Source: Echinicola salinicaeni
GTDB lineage: Bacteria > Bacteroidota > Bacteroidia > Cytophagales > Cyclobacteriaceae
Assembly: GCF_014280965.1 (NCBI RefSeq)
Contig: NZ_JACODZ010000002.1
Coordinates: forward strand, 186,001-250,000
Direction: 5' to 3'
DNA length: 64,000 bases
A program made the translations under genes and the position numbers. Below, piece after piece: positions 47,379 to 56,297 of the stretch; positions within the stretch are counted from its first letter, which is position 1, and the number at the start of each line of letters is the position of its first letter. The notes under the pieces were generated by a model that was not told the origin of the DNA, searched no databases, and worked only from the letters and a program-made list of their open reading frames with translations.

Positions 47379-50015
47379 CTATTCTATTTCAATGGTTTGA
47401 ATTGGTGCATTCCAGCCTCCAATTTCTATCAAGGCATTTGTGCTTTTTAATTGATCATAGTCCAAGGTGATGGTTTTTTCGCCACCTGGAACTATAGATA
47501 TATAATTATCGCTAAAGAAGGTAGGTAGAAGCCTTTCTTTGGTCTTAGCATCAATTAAAGAGATACGGTTAAAGAAAGAAACCGTGTTTTCAGCATCATT
47601 GCTCAGGATCAGGCTTATTTCTGAATCTGATATCTTTTTGGCAGTTGCTGTAACTTTCGCCTCTTCCATATTTTGTAATCCTGAATAATTGCCTTCAGCA
47701 TCCGGCAACCAGTAGAAATTGTCAGATATTAGTTTTTGGTTTACATCTAGTAGTTGCACAGAAAGGAACATGCCTTCCTCGGCACTCATTTCATCAATCC
47801 TTTTCTTCAGGGACATGATTAATCGGATGCTGCTTGGTTCGATATAAGTAAACACTTGCGTCAATTGCTTGCTGTTTCCTTTCATATCATAAGCCGTGAC
47901 CCGTAGCATAATATCATGTTGCTGCTCAAAGCTATTATTGGCGATCATGATATTGCCTTTAACAGGATCATACATGCCGTGTACAGCTTCACTTCCGTTG
48001 CGTAATCCATATAGACAGGCATTAGGATCTAGATAGTAGTCATACATTTGTCCTCTTAAAGCCGTCCAAGGGTTCTGGGTTTTCCATATGATAACTCCAG
48101 TATACCAGTCCCACATATGCGCTGAGAATCCTTCCATTAATCCGCGGTATTGGTTGTAGTTGACCAGTTGGGCCTTCTCGGCAAAATCCTCCATGTCCTT
48201 TGGGGTGCCATATGGTTCAAGGGAGTTACTATAGTCGATATATTTGTGGTAAGTCCAAACTTCGTCTTTGATCTTTTCAGTGCCTTCTATCTCTACAGGA
48301 ACTACATGGTTTTCCTCTGGCAGGAACCTTTTCAAGGATACAGCATCTCCTGTTCCAACAGAACCTACTTCAGAATTGAATGGCCAAGTGCGTTCTGCCC
48401 AAAATGTAGAGATATCCTGAATACCATAAGGACCGTCACCATTTCCGCCTTTGAAATTATAGGACATTTCATCGGAGTTGGAGTAGTCTATAAACCAACG
48501 GGTGCCATCATATTTAGGTAAAATTTCATTTTTAATGGCATGCATAATATCTGCAGGGGGAGTGATTTCATTACCCCCGCACCACATGGCCAAAGATGCG
48601 TGGTTTCTCAAAAGCTTTACCACATCCTCAGCGGATTGAATAAATAGGTTGTGATCATCTGGATATTGTCTTCTGGTCCATTGGTCATCCTTTTTCTTAG
48701 GATCCAACCATCGGCCATTACAGTCACCGGAAATCCAAAAATCCTGGATCACCAATAAACCGTATTTGTCACAGGCTTCATAGAATTCCGGTCTTTCTGG
48801 TAATGCTCCGCCCCAAATACGGATCAAGTTAAGGTTCATGTCTCTATGGAACCTGATTTCTGCATCATAGCGTTCTTTGGAGAATCTTAACATGGCATCG
48901 GAGATGATCCAATTACCACCCTTAATGAATATTTTCTGTCCATTTACCGAAATTTGCTTGCTTCGGGTGTGGCTGTTCCATTCAGTTTGTATCTCTCTTA
49001 TACCAAAATTAATTTTTTCACTGTCTGAAATATTTCCATTGATAGTGAATTTAAGGTCTAGATCATAAAGGTTTTGATCTCCATATCCACTTGGCCACCA
49101 CAATTTTGGATTTTCAAAACTAAAGTCAGGCAAGGCGACTTCTTTGGTCTCATTTGCTCCAAGAGTTACTGATTGGCTAATCGTCTTTCCATTCAAAATA
49201 TATTGCAAGGTTCCGTTTACAGGCCCATCTTGGGTGTTTTCCAATTCGGCAGAAACCTTAATGGTAGCGGGTTCTTGAGGCTCTCCTGGGAAACGCTGCC
49301 CATCTACCAATGTGACGATGTGAGGGTTCTTCAGGTTGACCGCTTGGGTTTTTTCTATAAATACCTTATCCCATATTCCTGTGTTACGGTCACGAACAGG
49401 CTGGATCCAGTCCCATCCAGCTGTATATTGAAGGGCTACTCCTTTTGCTATGGTGCCATCACCACCTTGACCGCCATTGGGATTGCCTACATGATCAGCA
49501 GGATGAACCAATACTGCCAAACGGTTTTGGCCATTTTTGGCCAATAGCTCCGTGATATTAAATTGTTTACGCAAGTACATGCCCTTGAAAGGTTCTTTGT
49601 TGACTTTTTTTCCGTTAAGGTAAACATCAGCACTGTAGTTGATGCCTCTAAAGTTCAACCAAACCTGCTCGCCTTCCTTGGCAGTTTCTGGAAAGTCTTT
49701 TACAAACCAATAAGTATAGTATTCCCTACCAGTATCATAAATATCTTTTATCTTTTCATTGTTCATTCCATAAAAAGGATCGGGTACTTTTCCATTGTTT
49801 AACAAGGTGGTCAATACCGTTCCGGGTACAGTGGCAGGCATCCACTTTTTAAGTTTATAGGAAGTATTGGAAATTTCGATTCCATTGGCTTTGGTATCAC
49901 TTATTGGATTGCAATACCATTCACTGTTCAGCTCATAAATATGCTGTGCGCTGGCTAACTGGATAATGCAAAGGCTAAAAATCCAGATTTTAATGATGAG
50001 AAAGTAAGATTTCAT
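47379..50015 (-). CDS. GH2 beta-mannosidase / exo-beta-glucosaminidase-like enzyme
   Basis: This 878-residue exported GH2 enzyme has a signal peptide (1-23, IIQLASAQ) and the mannosidase-type architecture: a jelly roll (about 50-220, MPATVPGTVLTTLLNNGKVPDPFYGMN), an Ig-like domain, and a barrel (about 345-650) with acid/base Glu483 (LAMWCGGNEITPP) and nucleophile Glu549 (PFNSEVGSVG). C-terminal beta domains follow. The ATVPGTV start and GGNE motif place it with beta-mannosidases and exo-beta-D-glucosaminidases rather than LacZ-type enzymes. A 21-bp palindrome lies 32 bp upstream of the start. Confidence 0.9.
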   Translation of the reverse strand: MKSYFLIIKIWIFSLCIIQLASAQHIYELNSEWYCNPISDTKANGIEISNTSYKLKKWMPATVPGTVLTTLLNNGKVPDPFYGMNNEKIKDIYDTGREYYTYWFVKDFPETAKEGEQVWLNFRGINYSADVYLNGKKVNKEPFKGMYLRKQFNITELLAKNGQNRLAVLVHPADHVGNPNGGQGGDGTIAKGVALQYTAGWDWIQPVRDRNTGIWDKVFIEKTQAVNLKNPHIVTLVDGQRFPGEPQEPATIKVSAELENTQDGPVNGTLQYILNGKTISQSVTLGANETKEVALPDFSFENPKLWWPSGYGDQNLYDLDLKFTINGNISDSEKINFGIREIQTEWNSHTRSKQISVNGQKIFIKGGNWIISDAMLRFSKERYDAEIRFHRDMNLNLIRIWGGALPERPEFYEACDKYGLLVIQDFWISGDCNGRWLDPKKKDDQWTRRQYPDDHNLFIQSAEDVVKLLRNHASLAMWCGGNEITPPADIMHAIKNEILPKYDGTRWFIDYSNSDEMSYNFKGGNGDGPYGIQDISTFWAERTWPFNSEVGSVGTGDAVSLKRFLPEENHVVPVEIEGTEKIKDEVWTYHKYIDYSNSLEPYGTPKDMEDFAEKAQLVNYNQYRGLMEGFSAHMWDWYTGVIIWKTQNPWTALRGQMYDYYLDPNACLYGLRNGSEAVHGMYDPVKGNIMIANNSFEQQHDIMLRVTAYDMKGNSKQLTQVFTYIEPSSIRLIMSLKKRIDEMSAEEGMFLSVQLLDVNQKLISDNFYWLPDAEGNYSGLQNMEEAKVTATAKKISDSEISLILSNDAENTVSFFNRISLIDAKTKERLLPTFFSDNYISIVPGGEKTITLDYDQLKSTNALIEIGGWNAPIQTIEIE

Positions 50016-50662
50016 AGGCTTGAATAGGTTGTGTTTTAAATATGTGTTTTGTTAAAATTTAACAAAAGGCCCTTAAAGATAATTAATAAAATATAAATAG
50101 TATGTTATAGTTGGATAATATAGTGTCGTTTTTGACTTGTTTTATTTGTTTCTGGTGTAAGTGTCTGAAAATAGGTTGTGAAAATAACCTATGATAGGAC
50201 TTGTTTCGGGTTGAAAGGTGTTTACTGGTTTTTTTTGAAATTCGGACTAAACATGGAGTCATGTTTAAGTTTGATAGGAATTCTATGGAATTGCTGGTTT
50301 TTTGTGGAATTATATTCTTTGGCTTGATGATTTTTTCCTATTTTAGATGGCGTTTAAGCATGCTTCATCAATGGGATGGTTGCTGTGAGTTTTTAAACTT
50401 GTTCATCTTAATGAAGTAAGCTTAAATTGAAATGAAAGCATCTGCTTTTTCTTGTTAAAGGATGGTTTTTAGCAGATGATTTTCCTTCCCCTACAAGCCC
50501 TAATTAAACTGTGTTCGTTTATTATAATCCTTTCAAATGAGGCAGTTTACCATTATTTAATGAATTAAAATCTATTGAGCAAAAGACTTTATGTCTATAA
50601 GTCTTCAAGGAAGGGTTTTGTCTAATTAATCAACAATGAGTTCCTTAATATTAATATCAATA
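50016..50662. other. Divergent intergenic region (about 650 bp)
   Basis: AT-rich DNA between the leftward GH2 gene and the rightward esterase gene. It contains the palindrome at 50047-50067. A 72-codon open frame at 50201-50419 lacks recognisable features and is not called. No promoter fits the consensus well. Confidence 0.4.
50047..50067. promoter_or_regulatory. 21-bp palindrome upstream of the GH2 mannosidase-like gene
   Basis: TTTTGTTAAA (50047-50056), a central A, and TTTAACAAAA (50058-50067) form perfect 10-bp arms. It lies 32 bp before the start codon of the leftward gene, a good place for an operator. No second copy was seen in the window. Confidence 0.5.
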
Positions 50663-52630
50663 ATGAATAATATAATTAAAAAAGTAGGCATTTGTGGGAT
50701 CTTTCTTTTGTTCCTTCAATGGCCAAGTTTTGCGCAACAAGTGATTCCTAAAGACACGGTAAATTGGAATGGCTTTGAGAGGGTAAACCTAGAATTGGAT
50801 GGTCGAAGTGTAAGAATCATTTCGCCTGAGTCCAGCTTGGAAGGAAAGCCTTGGTTATGGCGGGCAAGGTTTCCAGATTGGCATATTGAACAAGACTTAT
50901 TATTATTGAAGGAAGGGTTCCATATAGTTTATATTGATACGGATAATTTGTACGGGAGTCCTCAGGCAGTTGAGATTTGGGATAAGCTTTATCAATGGTT
51001 GGTAAACAAAAAGGGCTTTAATCCCAAACCAGCACTTTCAGGAGTCAGTCGGGGAGGGCTTTTCGTTTATAATTGGGCAAAGAAAAATCCGGATAAGGTT
51101 GCCTGTATATATGCTGAAGCACCTGTTTGTGATTTTAAAAGTTGGCCTGGAGGGCAAGGCAAGGGAAAGGGGAGTGAAGCAGATTGGGAAAGATTAAAGT
51201 CTATTTATGGTTTTACTGATGATCAGGCGGCGCAGGATTATAATGACAATCCCATTGATGGTTTGGAAGAGCTGGCAGAAAATAAGGTTCCCATTCTTCA
51301 TATGATAGGGTTGAACGACCAGGTGGTTCCTCCAGAAGAAAATACTTTTGTTTTAGTAGATCGGTATACCAAGTTGGGCGGTCCAGCTACTGTGGTACCC
51401 TGTACAGAAGGTGAGCAAGATCTTTATGGCCATCACTTTCCTATAGAGTCGCCGCGATTGGTAGCAGATTTTGTAAAGTATTATGCGGCGAAGGGACTCA
51501 GGCTTTCTTCCTCCGATTTTTATGATTTAAGAAAGGGGCTGAAGAATTCCCAGATCAAATTTGAAAAGAGCAAAAAGGGAAGAGTAGCTTTTCTAGGTGG
51601 ATCTATCACTTATAATCATGGTTGGAGAGATAGTGTCATGAACTATCTTCAGGAAAGATTCCCGGAAACTGACTTTGAATTTATTGCTGCTGGAATCCCT
51701 TCCATGGGGACTGTTCCAGGGGCTTTTAGATTGGAGAGGGATGTTTTGTCCAAGGGACCTGTGGATTTGCTTTTTGAAGAGGCTGCTGTGAATGATGAGT
51801 CCAATGGGAGAAGCAATTCCGAACAAATAAGAGGAATGGAAGGTATTGTAAGACATGTGCGGAAGGCAAACCCTTCTGCAGATATAGTGCTGTTCCATTT
51901 TGTAGACCCAGATAAAATAGAAACATATAATAAAGGTGGAGTTCCTGAAGTGATCAAGAACCATGAAAGTGTGGCAGAACACTATGATTTGCCTTCCTTA
52001 AATTTGGCCAAGGAGGTTACAATGAGGATTGCCAATGAGGAATTCACCTGGGAGGATGATTTCAAGAACCTTCATCCTTCGCCTTTTGGGCAACAGGTAT
52101 ATGCACAGTCAATGATCCATATGCTGGACGCTGCATATTCTGGTCATTTGGACCCAGATGATAAATTTGAAGCATATCCCTTGCCTGAAAAACTGGATGA
52201 GGGTGCGTTTGATCATGGAGAATTATTGGAAGTAGAAATTTTCAAAGGTGTCAAAACCTGGAATTTCAATCCTTCTTGGGAGCCAAGTGACGGAAAGGGT
52301 ACTAGGGCAAATTATGTGAAAGCACCGATGTTGCAAAACGAGGGGCCCGGCAGTAAACTAAAAATCAATTTTGAAGGAAATGCTGTGGGAATTGCTGTGG
52401 CAGCAGGGCCTGATGCAGGCATAATCTCCTACAGGATTGATGGAGGAGAATGGCAGTCACAAGACTTGTTTACCAGATGGAGTAGCAATTTGCATTTACC
52501 TTGGTATTATGTATTGGGAGCTGATCTTGAGGAAGGAAAGCATAAATTGGAACTGAAGGTCTTGGAAGAAAAAAATCCGAACAGCACAGGTAATGCCGTT
52601 CGGATCAGGTACTTCTTTATCAATAAATAA
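50663..52630 (+). CDS. Double-esterase fusion: alpha/beta hydrolase plus SGNH/GDSL domain
   Basis: From ATG 50663 (clean signal peptide, QWPSFAQ) this 655-residue exported protein has an alpha/beta-hydrolase domain (about 30-290). Its nucleophile is Ser129 (ALSGVSRGGLF), with Asp219 (GLNDQVVPP) and a His near 257 (YGHHFP). An SGNH domain follows (about 305-490), with block I Ser314 (FLGGSITYNHGW), block II AAGIPSMG, block III EAAVNDESNG and block V FKNLHPSPFG. The usual Asp three residues before the catalytic His is Lys here, and block III has Ala before Asn-Asp. A C-terminal beta domain (about 520-655) ends the protein. It probably removes two kinds of acyl substituent from the glycan. ATG at 50636 is a less likely start. 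Confidence 0.85.
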   Translation: MNNIIKKVGICGIFLLFLQWPSFAQQVIPKDTVNWNGFERVNLELDGRSVRIISPESSLEGKPWLWRARFPDWHIEQDLLLLKEGFHIVYIDTDNLYGSPQAVEIWDKLYQWLVNKKGFNPKPALSGVSRGGLFVYNWAKKNPDKVACIYAEAPVCDFKSWPGGQGKGKGSEADWERLKSIYGFTDDQAAQDYNDNPIDGLEELAENKVPILHMIGLNDQVVPPEENTFVLVDRYTKLGGPATVVPCTEGEQDLYGHHFPIESPRLVADFVKYYAAKGLRLSSSDFYDLRKGLKNSQIKFEKSKKGRVAFLGGSITYNHGWRDSVMNYLQERFPETDFEFIAAGIPSMGTVPGAFRLERDVLSKGPVDLLFEEAAVNDESNGRSNSEQIRGMEGIVRHVRKANPSADIVLFHFVDPDKIETYNKGGVPEVIKNHESVAEHYDLPSLNLAKEVTMRIANEEFTWEDDFKNLHPSPFGQQVYAQSMIHMLDAAYSGHLDPDDKFEAYPLPEKLDEGAFDHGELLEVEIFKGVKTWNFNPSWEPSDGKGTRANYVKAPMLQNEGPGSKLKINFEGNAVGIAVAAGPDAGIISYRIDGGEWQSQDLFTRWSSNLHLPWYYVLGADLEEGKHKLELKVLEEKNPNSTGNAVRIRYFFINK

Positions 52631-52644
52631 AGGTCAAGTAATGT

Positions 52645-52688
52645 GGCTATTATAGGGATTATGGTTTGATGCCTACCCTGTAATAGCT
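52645..52688. other. Inverted repeat across the convergent 3' ends
   Basis: GGCTATTATAGGG (52645-52657) pairs with CCCTGTAATAGCT (52676-52688), 13 bp with two G-U pairs and an 18-nt loop. No T run follows, so it is a weak terminator or mRNA 3' structure between the esterase and dehydrogenase genes. Confidence 0.4.
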
Positions 52689-53732
52689 GCCTTTATTGCC
52701 TGTTTCAAAGGCTTCTTCTAGCTCATCCAATGGATATTCGATCCCTACCAACTCTTTGAAGGGATATTTTTTGTGGGATTTTTCCAAGAATGAAATGGCA
52801 TTGGCCAAGTCTTCTGGAATATAATTGTGGAGCCCTCTAATCGTCAATAGGTTTCTGACCAGATATTCCGCATTGATGGCCAAATCCCTTTGGGAATATA
52901 CTGATCCCACCAAAACGATGGTGCCACCAATTCCCAGCAGTTGAATACAATTTTCTATGGCTTCAGGAACACCGGAGGTTTCGATGACCACGTCAATATT
53001 TCCATGTTCTTTGGCAAAGTCCTTTAGCTCTTCTTCCCCAAAACTGAATGCTTCATCCGCACCGAATGATTTGGCGTGATTGGCTTTTTCAATATTGATG
53101 TCTTGTACCCAAACATTGGAAGCGCCCAATTCTTTGGCCATTGCTGAGGCAGAGAGTCCAAGCATGCCTACGCCATTGATCAAAACATTTTTTCCTGTCA
53201 AGTTTCCAGCCAGACGCATGGCTCCGGCAATAGTGGCATGGGTGCAATTGATTGGAGCCGCTTCTGTGTCTGTTAGTGCCGCTGGCAGTTTGAATATTGT
53301 GGTTCCTTTACGAAGGTGGCAATGGCTGGAAAAACCTCCGTTAAGTTGGTATTTCTCGCTGATTTGTTCATGTCCGTATTTGTAAAGTCCCTCTGACTTT
53401 TGCGGATATCCCTTTTTGGAAGTTGTTGAATTCGGATCATGAGCGTATACCGACCAGGTGATTTTATCTCCTGCTTTTAAAGGAGTCCCATAATAATCCA
53501 AAACACCTTCTTCTGAGATCTCCTCAATGATACCGATGATTTCATGTCCCAATATGCTGTGGCTGCAAGAGTGCCTTCTACCATAAAAAGTATGTAAATC
53601 ACTAGCGCAAATTGTCGCATAGCTTGTTTTGACCAAGATTTCTTCTTCTCCTAAATCGGGGAGGGCTATGCTTGATTTGGTAAAGGGTGTTTCAGCTTTA
53701 ATAAATACTTTTGCTACAGCTTCTTGTTTCAT
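52659..53732 (-). CDS. Zinc-type medium-chain alcohol dehydrogenase
   Basis: This 357-residue cytoplasmic MDR oxidoreductase oxidises an alcohol or polyol with NAD(P). The catalytic zinc ligands Cys42 (YATICASDLHTFYG) and His63-Glu64 (ILGHEIIG) are present. The nucleotide-binding Gly motif is NVLINGVGMLGLSASAMAKELGA. The cysteine cluster that binds the structural zinc in most relatives is missing; the loop reads WSVYAHDPNSTTSKKGYPQK and then GLYKYGHEQ. The YGHE stretch resembles dehydrogenases often found in phosphonate gene clusters, but this is weak. It lies 10 bp after the XRE-cupin regulator gene, so they form one operon. Confidence 0.88.
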   Translation of the reverse strand: MKQEAVAKVFIKAETPFTKSSIALPDLGEEEILVKTSYATICASDLHTFYGRRHSCSHSILGHEIIGIIEEISEEGVLDYYGTPLKAGDKITWSVYAHDPNSTTSKKGYPQKSEGLYKYGHEQISEKYQLNGGFSSHCHLRKGTTIFKLPAALTDTEAAPINCTHATIAGAMRLAGNLTGKNVLINGVGMLGLSASAMAKELGASNVWVQDINIEKANHAKSFGADEAFSFGEEELKDFAKEHGNIDVVIETSGVPEAIENCIQLLGIGGTIVLVGSVYSQRDLAINAEYLVRNLLTIRGLHNYIPEDLANAISFLEKSHKKYPFKELVGIEYPLDELEEAFETGNKGSYYRVGIKP

Positions 53733-53742
53733 TTTATGGTGT

Positions 53743-54327
53743 TTATCTAAGTTCTATAAAGTAAATGACCAGAATGATGGCCTCGGAATCAGTAGTGTTT
53801 ACAGGCACATGGGGAATATTCCCATTAAAGAATAGAGAGTCTCCTTCTTCCAAGTCGAAGTTCTTGTCTCCCAATTCATATTTGAGGCTTCCTTTTATGA
53901 CATATAAGTATTCAAATCCTTCAGTGGAAACATGGCTTCTCTGGGCATCAGGCTTGATGGTCAAGAGAGATATTTCCATCGAAGATCTTTCTATTTTGTG
54001 ATTTAGAATAAGTTGGTAATCAAATCCTATAGATTCTTCTTCCTTTTTAATAGATTGGTAATCAGTTCTTTTTTTGATAATGTATCCTGGGAATTCCTTA
54101 TCGCCTTTTAGGTCGGCAAAGAACTCGTTTAAATCCACATTCAAGGTGTTGAGCACTTGAATGAGTGAAGGCAGGGTAGGAAAGACACGGCCGTTTTCTA
54201 TTTTGGAAAGCATGGCAATACTGATGCCTGTCTTATCGGCGAGTTCTCCCAATTTGAGGTTTTGGGATTTTCTTATTTCTTTGATTTTAGCGCCAATCCA
54301 AGTGGTTAAGTATTCTGAATTATCCAT
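53743..54327 (-). CDS. XRE-family regulator with C-terminal cupin domain
   Basis: This 194-residue cytoplasmic regulator has an N-terminal helix-turn-helix (about 12-66, IGAKIKEIRKSQNLKLGELADKTGISIAMLSKIENGRVFPTL) and a C-terminal cupin (about 118-192, GFEYLYVIKGSLKYELGDKNFDLEEGDSLFFNGNIPHVPVN). Members bind small metabolites in the cupin and usually repress or activate nearby catabolic genes. Three copies of TTTC-N7-GAAA lie in its divergent promoter region, and the same motif recurs near other genes of the window, making this protein a candidate binder (inference). The dehydrogenase gene follows after 10 bp. Confidence 0.92.
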   Translation of the reverse strand: MDNSEYLTTWIGAKIKEIRKSQNLKLGELADKTGISIAMLSKIENGRVFPTLPSLIQVLNTLNVDLNEFFADLKGDKEFPGYIIKKRTDYQSIKKEEESIGFDYQLILNHKIERSSMEISLLTIKPDAQRSHVSTEGFEYLYVIKGSLKYELGDKNFDLEEGDSLFFNGNIPHVPVNTTDSEAIILVIYFIELR

Positions 54328-54365
54328 AGTGTTATTATTGCTTTAACTATGTGAAAGTACGGCTG

Positions 54366-54447
54366 TTTTTCTTAATATGAAAATTCTTAATGATTGCAAT
54401 GTCGATATAATTTTCCTTATATGAAAATTAATTTCCGTTAATGAAAT
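54366..54447. promoter_or_regulatory. Three tandem palindromic operator candidates (sites A0, A1, A2)
   Basis: TTTTTC TTAATAT GAAAA (54366-54383), TTTTC CTTATAT GAAAA (54411-54427) and TTTC CGTTAAT GAAA (54432-54446) share arms and a 7-base spacer. Sites A1 and A2 are centred 20 bp apart. They lie between the XRE-cupin gene and the divergent transporter, an expected place for autoregulation. Confidence 0.6.
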
Positions 54448-54497
54448 ATTAACTCATTGATAATACATTTAATTGATATGGGGTTTAGGTATGGGCT

Positions 54498-54505
54498 TAC
54501 CTTTG
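54498..54505 (+). promoter_or_regulatory. Candidate -7 promoter element for the transporter at 54563
   Basis: TACCTTTG matches TAnnTTTG, about 58 bp before the start. The upstream TTG at 54473-54475 is 22 bp away and a weak match to the -33 TTTG. Confidence 0.4.
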
Positions 54506-54562
54506 AATAAATCAAGGTTCTCTGGAGATCAAGCTTGATTTTAATTAAAAGGAAAAAAGTGT

Positions 54563-55858
54563 ATGACCAATCTCAATAAAGTATCAATTACCAAAACAGA
54601 TATATTGCTTATAGGTACTGCTTTTGTGGCTTATACGGGGATGTATGCGGTTAGGAAATCATTTTTAGCAGGTCAATTTGAGGACTTTGAAATTATTGGA
54701 GGCTTTCATTATAAGACCATTTTGATCATCAGTCAGGTAATTGGCTATATGTTGTCCAAGTTTATAGGGATAAAGGTGGTTTCTGAGGTTGCTGGAAAGG
54801 ATCGATTTAAGGTTTTGGTGGGCTTGGTAGCCTTTGGGCTGGCCATGTTATTGGCATTTGCTTATTTACCTGCTAATCTAAAACCCGTAGCCTTGTTTTT
54901 TAATGGCTTGCCATTGGGGATGATATTTGGATTGGTATTGGTTTATTTGGAGGGAAGAAGAAATTCCGAATTGTTGGTCGCTGGGCTGAGTGCTACCTTT
55001 ATTTTTTCCACTGGTTTTGTGAAGTCTATTGGAATTTGGCTTATGCAGGAATTTCAGGTGAGTGAGCTGATGATGCCTTTTATGACCGGACTGGTGTTTT
55101 TTCCATTGTTCGTTTTGGCAGTTTATTTTTTAAGTGTTTCCAAGGGACCGGATGATATGGACAAGCAATTACGTACAGAGCGAGTTTCCATGGGGAGTAC
55201 AGAAAGAAAGGACTTTCTAAAAAGGCACGGCTTTTCATTTCTTGGCTTAGTATTGATATATGTATTGCTTACTGTGGTAAGGGACTTTAGGGATAATTTT
55301 ATTGTTGAGTTTTGGGGAGACCTTGGCATGTCTGATCAGCCGTCTTTGATGACTTTGACAGAAATTCCTATTGCTGTGGTGGTCCTGATCATTTCTGCCT
55401 TGGGAATTCTTGTTCTTAGTAACCAAAAGGCATTTTTATTGGGAATGGCCGCTACATTTATAAGCGCTGTGTTAATGATTATCACTACCCTGCTTTTTCA
55501 AGAAAAAATGGTGGGTCCGGTATTTTGGATGATCAGTTCTGGTTTCAGTGTGTATTTACCTTATATCCTATTTCACTGTCTGGTATTTGAACGGTTTATA
55601 GCTTTGTTGAAATATAGGGGTACGGTAGGCTTTTTGTTTTATATCGCTGATGCTTTTGGCTACTTGGCCAGCGTAGGAATTATGATCTATAAAGAGATCT
55701 CTGGTTTCAATTATTCCTGGGTTAACTTTTTTACCCAACTCAATCTTATTGGTGGAATGTTGATGGCCTTTTTGGTGCTTATTTCTCTGATAATGGTGCA
55801 GAGTGACCGAGCAAAGGTGCGCATTAGAAAATTAATGAAATTATATAGTGGAGGTTAA
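54563..55858 (+). CDS. DUF5690-type membrane transporter, GlpT/OPA-like (copy 1)
   Basis: This 431-residue integral membrane protein has about 12 hydrophobic helices in two halves with a charged central loop (about 195-220, KGPDDMDKQLRTERVSM). TM1 contains AYTGMYAVRKSF, and TM2 contains IGYMLSKFIGIKVVSE. The organophosphate:phosphate antiporter GlpT has Y-x-x-R-K-x-F at the same place, its Arg45 binding phosphate, and GFSKFIMG in TM2; Arg31 is the counterpart here. The second half has TVGFLFYIADAFGYLASVG, similar to the GlpT run AAGFTGLFGYLGGS. So it probably belongs to the major facilitator superfamily and imports a phosphorylated or anionic compound (inference). The paralogue is at 58673. 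Confidence 0.75.
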   Translation: MTNLNKVSITKTDILLIGTAFVAYTGMYAVRKSFLAGQFEDFEIIGGFHYKTILIISQVIGYMLSKFIGIKVVSEVAGKDRFKVLVGLVAFGLAMLLAFAYLPANLKPVALFFNGLPLGMIFGLVLVYLEGRRNSELLVAGLSATFIFSTGFVKSIGIWLMQEFQVSELMMPFMTGLVFFPLFVLAVYFLSVSKGPDDMDKQLRTERVSMGSTERKDFLKRHGFSFLGLVLIYVLLTVVRDFRDNFIVEFWGDLGMSDQPSLMTLTEIPIAVVVLIISALGILVLSNQKAFLLGMAATFISAVLMIITTLLFQEKMVGPVFWMISSGFSVYLPYILFHCLVFERFIALLKYRGTVGFLFYIADAFGYLASVGIMIYKEISGFNYSWVNFFTQLNLIGGMLMAFLVLISLIMVQSDRAKVRIRKLMKLYSGG

Positions 55859-55878
55859 AAGTGGATTTGGTGTGTATG

Positions 55879-56050
55879 AATTTTTTATATGTATATCCGC
55901 AATTGCACCAGTAAGTTTTACCATTCAAAACATTGCCTATAAAGAGAATACATGTCTCTCAGAAATACTAATTTAAATCTGTGTAGATCCGTGGAATCTG
56001 TGAGAAATAAGTTTACTGGTGTTACAGCGGATAATCATAATTTTTTATAT
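55879..56050. mobile_element. MITE-like element with terminal inverted repeats and 12-bp flanking direct repeat
   Basis: The left end contains ATCCGCAATTGCACCAGTAAG (from 55895). The complement of the right end reads ATCCGCTGTAACACCAGTAAAC (56009-56030), giving imperfect terminal inverted repeats. The 148-bp body (55891-56038) is flanked on both sides by AATTTTTTATAT (55879-55890, 56039-56050), like a target-site duplication. The body contains no ORF. A second, inverted copy of the right half starts at 63894. Confidence 0.6.
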
Positions 56051-56297
56051 CCTTTTTTTTACACTAATAATAATATTTCTCAAGGATTACACTGTTACCT
56101 ACAGATTTAACTAATCAATTTTCATAGGTCTATTTGCTTTTAAAGGAAGAATGGAGGCACTGCTGTCGTAATTCTGGGTGTGGAGAGCTTATATAAACTT
56201 TGAAGGGATTTACATAAGGAACTTAGGCAAAATACCTCATGATCATTCAGTTTGGAGTGGTTTTGTGTATTTAATCTAAGCTTGAATGGAAAGAAAA

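Noticed and set aside
50201-50419. 72-codon open frame in the divergent intergenic region
   Set aside because: Sequence has no family features, mixed composition and no conserved context; likely chance in AT-rich DNA.
52659-53732. Phosphonate-catabolism dehydrogenase assignment
   Set aside because: The YGHE resemblance is short, and no phosphonate lyase, phosphonatase or aminoethylphosphonate transaminase gene is present in the window.
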